From Faecalibacterium sp. UBA7177 (lineage in GTDB: Bacteria > Bacillota > Clostridia > Oscillospirales > Ruminococcaceae), in contig DKVN01000069.1 of NCBI GenBank assembly GCA_002491225.1, positions 25,381 to 33,586 on the forward strand: a DNA stretch of 8,206 nucleotides, in the 5' to 3' direction. The position numbers were made by a program, and so were the translations under genes. Under the pieces are notes generated by a model. That model saw nothing but the letters and a program-made list of their open reading frames with translations, was not told the origin of the DNA and made no database searches. Numbering within the stretch: position 1 is the stretch's first letter; each line of letters starts with the position of its first letter. This document shows positions 6,279 to 8,206 of the stretch, piece by piece.

Positions 6279-6779
6279 ATGAAAAAACGCCTGTACCTCA
6301 TCGGCGGCCCCATGGGGGTCGGCAAAACGACCGTCTGTCAGATCCTTAAGCGCCGGTTGGACCGCGCGGTCTTTCTGGACGGCGACTGGTGCTGGGACGC
6401 CGACCCCTTTCAGGTGACCGACGAGACCAAACAGATGGTGCTGGACAACATCCGGTACCTGCTGAACAGCTTTCTCGGCTGCCCGGCCTACCAGAATATC
6501 CTGTTCTGCTGGGTCATGCACGAGCAGAGCATCCTCGATGCCATCCTCTCGGGGCTGGCGCTGGATGGCTGCGAGGTGTGCGCGCTCTCGCTGGTCTGCA
6601 CCCCCGAGGTGCTGGAGCAGCGGCTGCAGCAGGATATCCGGCGCGGCCTGCGCGGGCCGGACAGCATCCCCCGCAGCCAAAGCCGCCTGCCGCTGTATGA
6701 CAGCCTGCGCACCCAAAAGATCGACGTCTCACACCTCACGCCGGAGCAGACGGCAGAGAGGATCGCCGCGCTGCTTTGA
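6279..6779 (+). CDS. Small P-loop kinase / AAA-type ATPase, substrate unknown
   Basis: This 166-residue protein begins with a strand and a clear Walker A motif, GPMGVGKTT at residues 10–18, preceded by KKRLYLIG. FLDGDWCWD (32–40) sits where small-molecule kinases bind their acceptor, and QDIRRGLRGPDSIPRSQSR (118–136) looks like the Arg-rich lid. The overall plan is that of short nucleoside or small-metabolite kinases (AAA_33/AAA_18 type). I do not recognise the exact substrate. It occupies the position of udk (uridine kinase) in the B. subtilis mltG–trhP region, but it is too short and lacks the recognisable uridine kinase motifs. GGGAGG lies seven bases upstream of the ATG. It follows the U32 gene after 75 bases and converges on ogt, 37 bases between stops. 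Confidence 0.8.
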   Translation: MKKRLYLIGGPMGVGKTTVCQILKRRLDRAVFLDGDWCWDADPFQVTDETKQMVLDNIRYLLNSFLGCPAYQNILFCWVMHEQSILDAILSGLALDGCEVCALSLVCTPEVLEQRLQQDIRRGLRGPDSIPRSQSRLPLYDSLRTQKIDVSHLTPEQTAERIAALL

Positions 6780-6816
6780 GCCGCGACCTTGAACCCCGGC
6801 CCTGCGCCGCAGGCTT

Positions 6817-7350
6817 TCAGAGTGCCGTGCCCTTTGACGGCACAAAGAAGCCGGAGGTATCCACCCCTTCCAGCCGCAGCAGCCAGAGCTTTTTGTCGAT
6901 GCCGCCCGCGTAGCCGGTGAGGCTGCCGTTTGCGCCCATCACCCGGTGGCAGGGCACCAGCAGCGAGATGGGGTTGTGGGCCACCGCGTTGCCCACCGCC
7001 TGGGCGGACATTTTGGCGATGCCCTGCCGGGCTGCAAGGATGCGGGCGATCTCACCATAGCTGAGAGTCTGGCCGTAGGGAATGGTGAGCAGGATCTCCC
7101 ACACCGCCCGGCGAAAGGGGGTGCCGCGCAGCGCAAGCGGCGGGGTACCCTGGGGGATCTGCCCGGCAAAATAGGTGTTTAACCAAGTTTCGGCCTGCTC
7201 AAAGATGGGCAGGCTTTTTTCTTGGTGCTGGGCGGCGAGGACATCCCGGTCGTATTTCTGGCCGTCAAACCACAGGCCGGTCAGGGCCATGCCGTCGCTG
7301 GCCAGGGTGATGCCGCCGAGCGGAGAGGCGGCGTGGTGGATATAGTCCAT
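6817..7350 (-). CDS. ogt: Methylated-DNA–protein-cysteine methyltransferase (Ogt/MGMT)
   Basis: Ogt repairs O6-alkylguanine and O4-alkylthymine by moving the alkyl group to its own cysteine, which inactivates it. The 177-residue protein has the acceptor motif PCHRV at residues 133–137 (Cys134). Before it come the DNA-binding helix-turn-helix PYGQTLSYGEIA (91–102) and the segment AVGNAVAHNPISLLVPCHR (118–136). The N-terminal RNase H-like part is complete (MDYIHHAASPLGGITLASDG). Start choice: ATG at 7350 has AAAGGAGA just upstream; the open frame extends 18 more codons to 7404 into the intergenic hairpin and that part is unlike the family. There is no Ada-type regulatory domain. It lies downstream of the BlaI-type gene on the same strand with a 90-base gap, so joint transcription is possible. 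Assignment is secure. Confidence 0.96.
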   Translation of the reverse strand: MDYIHHAASPLGGITLASDGMALTGLWFDGQKYDRDVLAAQHQEKSLPIFEQAETWLNTYFAGQIPQGTPPLALRGTPFRRAVWEILLTIPYGQTLSYGEIARILAARQGIAKMSAQAVGNAVAHNPISLLVPCHRVMGANGSLTGYAGGIDKKLWLLRLEGVDTSGFFVPSKGTAL

Positions 7351-7375
7351 CGTGGTTTCTCCTTTTGTGGGTTTG

Positions 7376-7399
7376 GGGGCAGTATTTTGGGGCAGTTTT
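7376..7399. repeat. Imperfect tandem GGGGCAGT repeat
   Basis: GGGGCAGTATTTT (7376–7388) is followed directly by GGGGCAGTTTT (7389–7399). It lies between the ogt ribosome binding site and the blaI-side hairpin, and might be a slippage product. Confidence 0.5.
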
Positions 7400-7425
7400 G
7401 GCAAGGGAACCGCTGTTCCCTTGCC
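7400..7425. repeat. Perfect 11-bp inverted repeat with CGCT loop
   Basis: GGCAAGGGAAC (7400–7410) and GTTCCCTTGCC (7415–7425) are exact inverted copies around a four-base loop. It stands 15 bases past the blaI stop. Neither strand has a T-run after the stem; the minus strand has AAAA. It is therefore not a textbook terminator. Possible roles are mRNA 3'-end stabilisation or processing between blaI and ogt, or a dispersed palindromic repeat. Confidence 0.75.
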
Positions 7426-7440
7426 CCTCTCACCGGCCTC

Positions 7441-7821
7441 TTACCGGCCACCCATCCGCCAGAGCACCTGGAACATCCGCTGCAGCTCGTCCATGTCCTC
7501 CCGGCGCAGCTGCTCGTGCTGCACCATGGCCGCCACCAGCGCCTTGGCGCTGCCGCCGTAGAGCTGGTCGATCAGCCGCTGGGTGCGGTAGTGGGTCAGC
7601 TCGCTCTGGCTGACGAGGGGGGTGTAGTAAAAGACCTCCCGCTTTTCCTGCTGCACCGCGCCCTTGGCGCAGAGGCGGCGCAGCAGGGTCTTGGTGGTGT
7701 CCGGGTTGCAGCCGGGCAGGGCGGCCCGGATCTGGGCAATGGTCATAGCCCCACCCTCCCGCCACATCGCCTGCAAAATCACCAGCTCGGCATCGGTCAC
7801 CCTGGCAGCAAGCTCGAACAT
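7441..7821 (-). CDS. BlaI/MecI/CopY family transcriptional repressor
   Basis: BlaI-type repressors are small dimers with an N-terminal winged helix that binds operators near their own promoter and targets. This 126-residue protein starts MFELAARVTDAELVILQAMW, typical of the first helix. The recognition region is MTIAQIRAALPGCNPDTTKTLLRRL (26–50), and the wing is KGAVQQEKREVFYYTPLV (53–70). The C-terminal dimerisation part ends with ALVAAMVQHEQLRREDMDELQRMF. In Staphylococcus MecI/BlaI the matching place has Asn-Phe, the cleavage site used when BlaR1 or MecR1 signals; here the residues are Ala-Met (98–99). No BlaR1-like gene is visible. ATG 7821 has GGGGGA seven bases upstream; a longer form from TTG 7866 has no ribosome binding site. 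The target genes are unknown and could include ogt or genes outside the window. Confidence 0.9.
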   Translation of the reverse strand: MFELAARVTDAELVILQAMWREGGAMTIAQIRAALPGCNPDTTKTLLRRLCAKGAVQQEKREVFYYTPLVSQSELTHYRTQRLIDQLYGGSAKALVAAMVQHEQLRREDMDELQRMFQVLWRMGGR

Positions 7822-7880
7822 ACGATGTTCCCCCTTTTCTCTGGTTTTTCCAGGCAGGCGCTCCAACGCCGCCTCGGAAA

Positions 7881-7908
7881 GTTACATCCGTTTCTTAAAG
7901 GTTACATC
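7881..7908 (-). promoter_or_regulatory. Direct repeats, probable operator of the BlaI-type gene
   Basis: GATGTAAC occurs twice on the minus strand (7908–7901 and 7888–7881), spaced exactly 20 bp, about two helical turns. The upstream copy covers the expected -10 region and the downstream copy lies just after the likely transcription start. TGTA matches the half-site core of known BlaI/MecI operators (TACA…TGTA), but here the copies are direct and not inverted. Confidence 0.55.
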
Positions 7909-7928
7909 AGTACCTTTCTTTTTGTCAA
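7899..7928 (-). promoter_or_regulatory. Putative promoter of the BlaI-type gene
   Basis: A perfect -35 TTGACA (7928–7923) is followed after 18 bases by TAACCT (7904–7899), a weak -10 overlapping the first GATGTAAC repeat. The resulting leader would be about 70 bases. The -35 match is strong and the -10 is poor. Confidence 0.5.
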
Positions 7929-7988
7929 GCTTTTTCAGCATGGCAGATGCAAAAGGGTCAGGCTGCCTCTCCCGTGGCAGGGAAACAG

Positions 7989-8024
7989 AAAAGGGCCGGG
8001 CCGATTTTGCGACCCAGTCCTTTT
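7989..8024 (-). terminator. Probable intrinsic terminator of the phosphorylase-like gene
   Basis: On the minus strand AAAAGGACTGGG (8024–8013) pairs with CCCGGCCCTTTT (8000–7989) with one A·C mismatch and one G·T pair around a 12-base loop, then CTGTTT. It begins 38 bases past the stop at 8062. The A- and T-runs make it roughly symmetrical, so it could also work on the plus strand. Confidence 0.55.
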
Positions 8025-8061
8025 GCGTTGATCTGTTGTGATGCCGCAGCGCCCTGCCGCC

Positions 8062-8206
8062 TCAGACCTCGTACCAGCGGATCTCGTTGGCCGCGAGGTC
8101 GAGCGGGTAGCTCTCGCCCTCGCCGGTGTAGACGGTGGTGGACTGTGGCTGGTAGGTGTTGTTCACCACGCAGTACTTGCCATTTTTGACATAGGCGTGC
8201 ACTTCC
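8062..8206 (-). CDS. C-terminal end of a GH112-like galactosyl-hexosamine phosphorylase (partial)
   Basis: The last 47 codons of a gene entering from the right edge read EVHAYVKNGKYCVVNNTYQP…STTVYTGEGE…LAANEIRWYEV and stop at a TGA. The pattern VVNNT-x-x-P-x-(S/T)TTV followed by an acidic turn and a terminal E-I-x-W-Y-E resembles, from memory, the last beta domain of the galacto-N-biose/lacto-N-biose phosphorylases and D-galactosyl-beta-1,4-L-rhamnose phosphorylases (GH112). These split beta-galactosides of N-acetylhexosamine or rhamnose with phosphate in the cytoplasm, often from mucin or milk glycans. The catalytic barrel lies outside the window, so substrate and completeness cannot be judged. 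The frame is open to the edge and codon use is like the neighbours. Another glycosidase with a similar C-terminal beta-sandwich is the main alternative. Confidence 0.6.
   Translation of the reverse strand, partial: EVHAYVKNGKYCVVNNTYQPQSTTVYTGEGESYPLDLAANEIRWYEV

Larger units (their letters stand above)
7822..8061 (-). other. Intergenic region upstream of blaI
   Basis: This 240-base region separates the phosphorylase end from the blaI-like gene, both on the minus strand. It holds a probable terminator (7989–8024), a -35-like TTGACA (7923–7928), two GATGTAAC direct repeats (7881–7908) and the blaI ribosome binding site. CTGCC/GGCAG around 7972–7990 can form another short stem. I see no convincing gene in it. 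Confidence 0.6.

Noticed and set aside
6780..6816. Terminator between the converging kinase and ogt genes
   Set aside because: CCTGC/GCAGG gives only five pairs around a three-base loop, with no T-run in either direction.
7222..8031. 269-codon open frame on the plus strand across ogt and the BlaI-type gene
   Set aside because: It is antisense to two well-supported genes and to their hairpin and promoter, and it has no recognisable motif.

Overview
The window comes from a G+C-rich genome, roughly two-thirds G+C by eye, with strong AAGGAGG-type ribosome binding sites in front of most genes. The protein families and gene order (thyX–tmk, mltG followed by a U32 peptidase, a DUF2156/GNAT pair, a BlaI-type repressor, a GH112-like phosphorylase end) fit a high-G+C member of the Firmicutes/Clostridia, plausibly a gut Oscillospiraceae-like bacterium. 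That placement is inferred from gene content; the window has no rRNA or other decisive marker.

Layout. Positions 48–6779 hold seven plus-strand genes. thyX (flavin-dependent thymidylate synthase) and tmk (dTMP kinase) overlap by 11 bases and carry out consecutive steps, dUMP to dTMP to dTDP. They are followed by a DUF2156 protein, which probably starts at a TTG, and a GNAT acetyltransferase. Next are mltG (membrane-bound murein endolytic transglycosylase), a strong intrinsic hairpin, a U32 peptidase of the TrhP type (tRNA 5-hydroxyuridine formation) and a small P-loop kinase of unknown substrate. The mltG–U32–kinase order resembles the mltG–trmR–trhP1–trhP2–udk region of Bacillus subtilis, with the middle genes missing and a different kinase at the end.

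From 6817 to the right edge the genes are on the minus strand: ogt/MGMT (DNA alkyl repair), a BlaI/MecI-type repressor without a visible BlaR1 partner, and the last 47 codons of a gene that reads like the C-terminus of a galactosyl-hexosamine phosphorylase (GH112). The blaI leader has a TTGACA -35 box and two GATGTAAC direct repeats 20 bp apart, which look like operators. A hairpin with T-runs on both sides (7989–8024) probably ends the phosphorylase transcript.

I found no tRNA, rRNA, CRISPR array, insertion sequence or phage gene. Most of the window is housekeeping. The parts most worth a second look are the Ala in the Walker A motif of Tmk, the terminator placed just before the trhP ribosome binding site, the unassigned P-loop kinase and DUF2156/GNAT pair, the 11-bp perfect hairpin between blaI and ogt, and the orphan BlaI with its putative operators. 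I see no clear evidence for a completely new multi-gene system.
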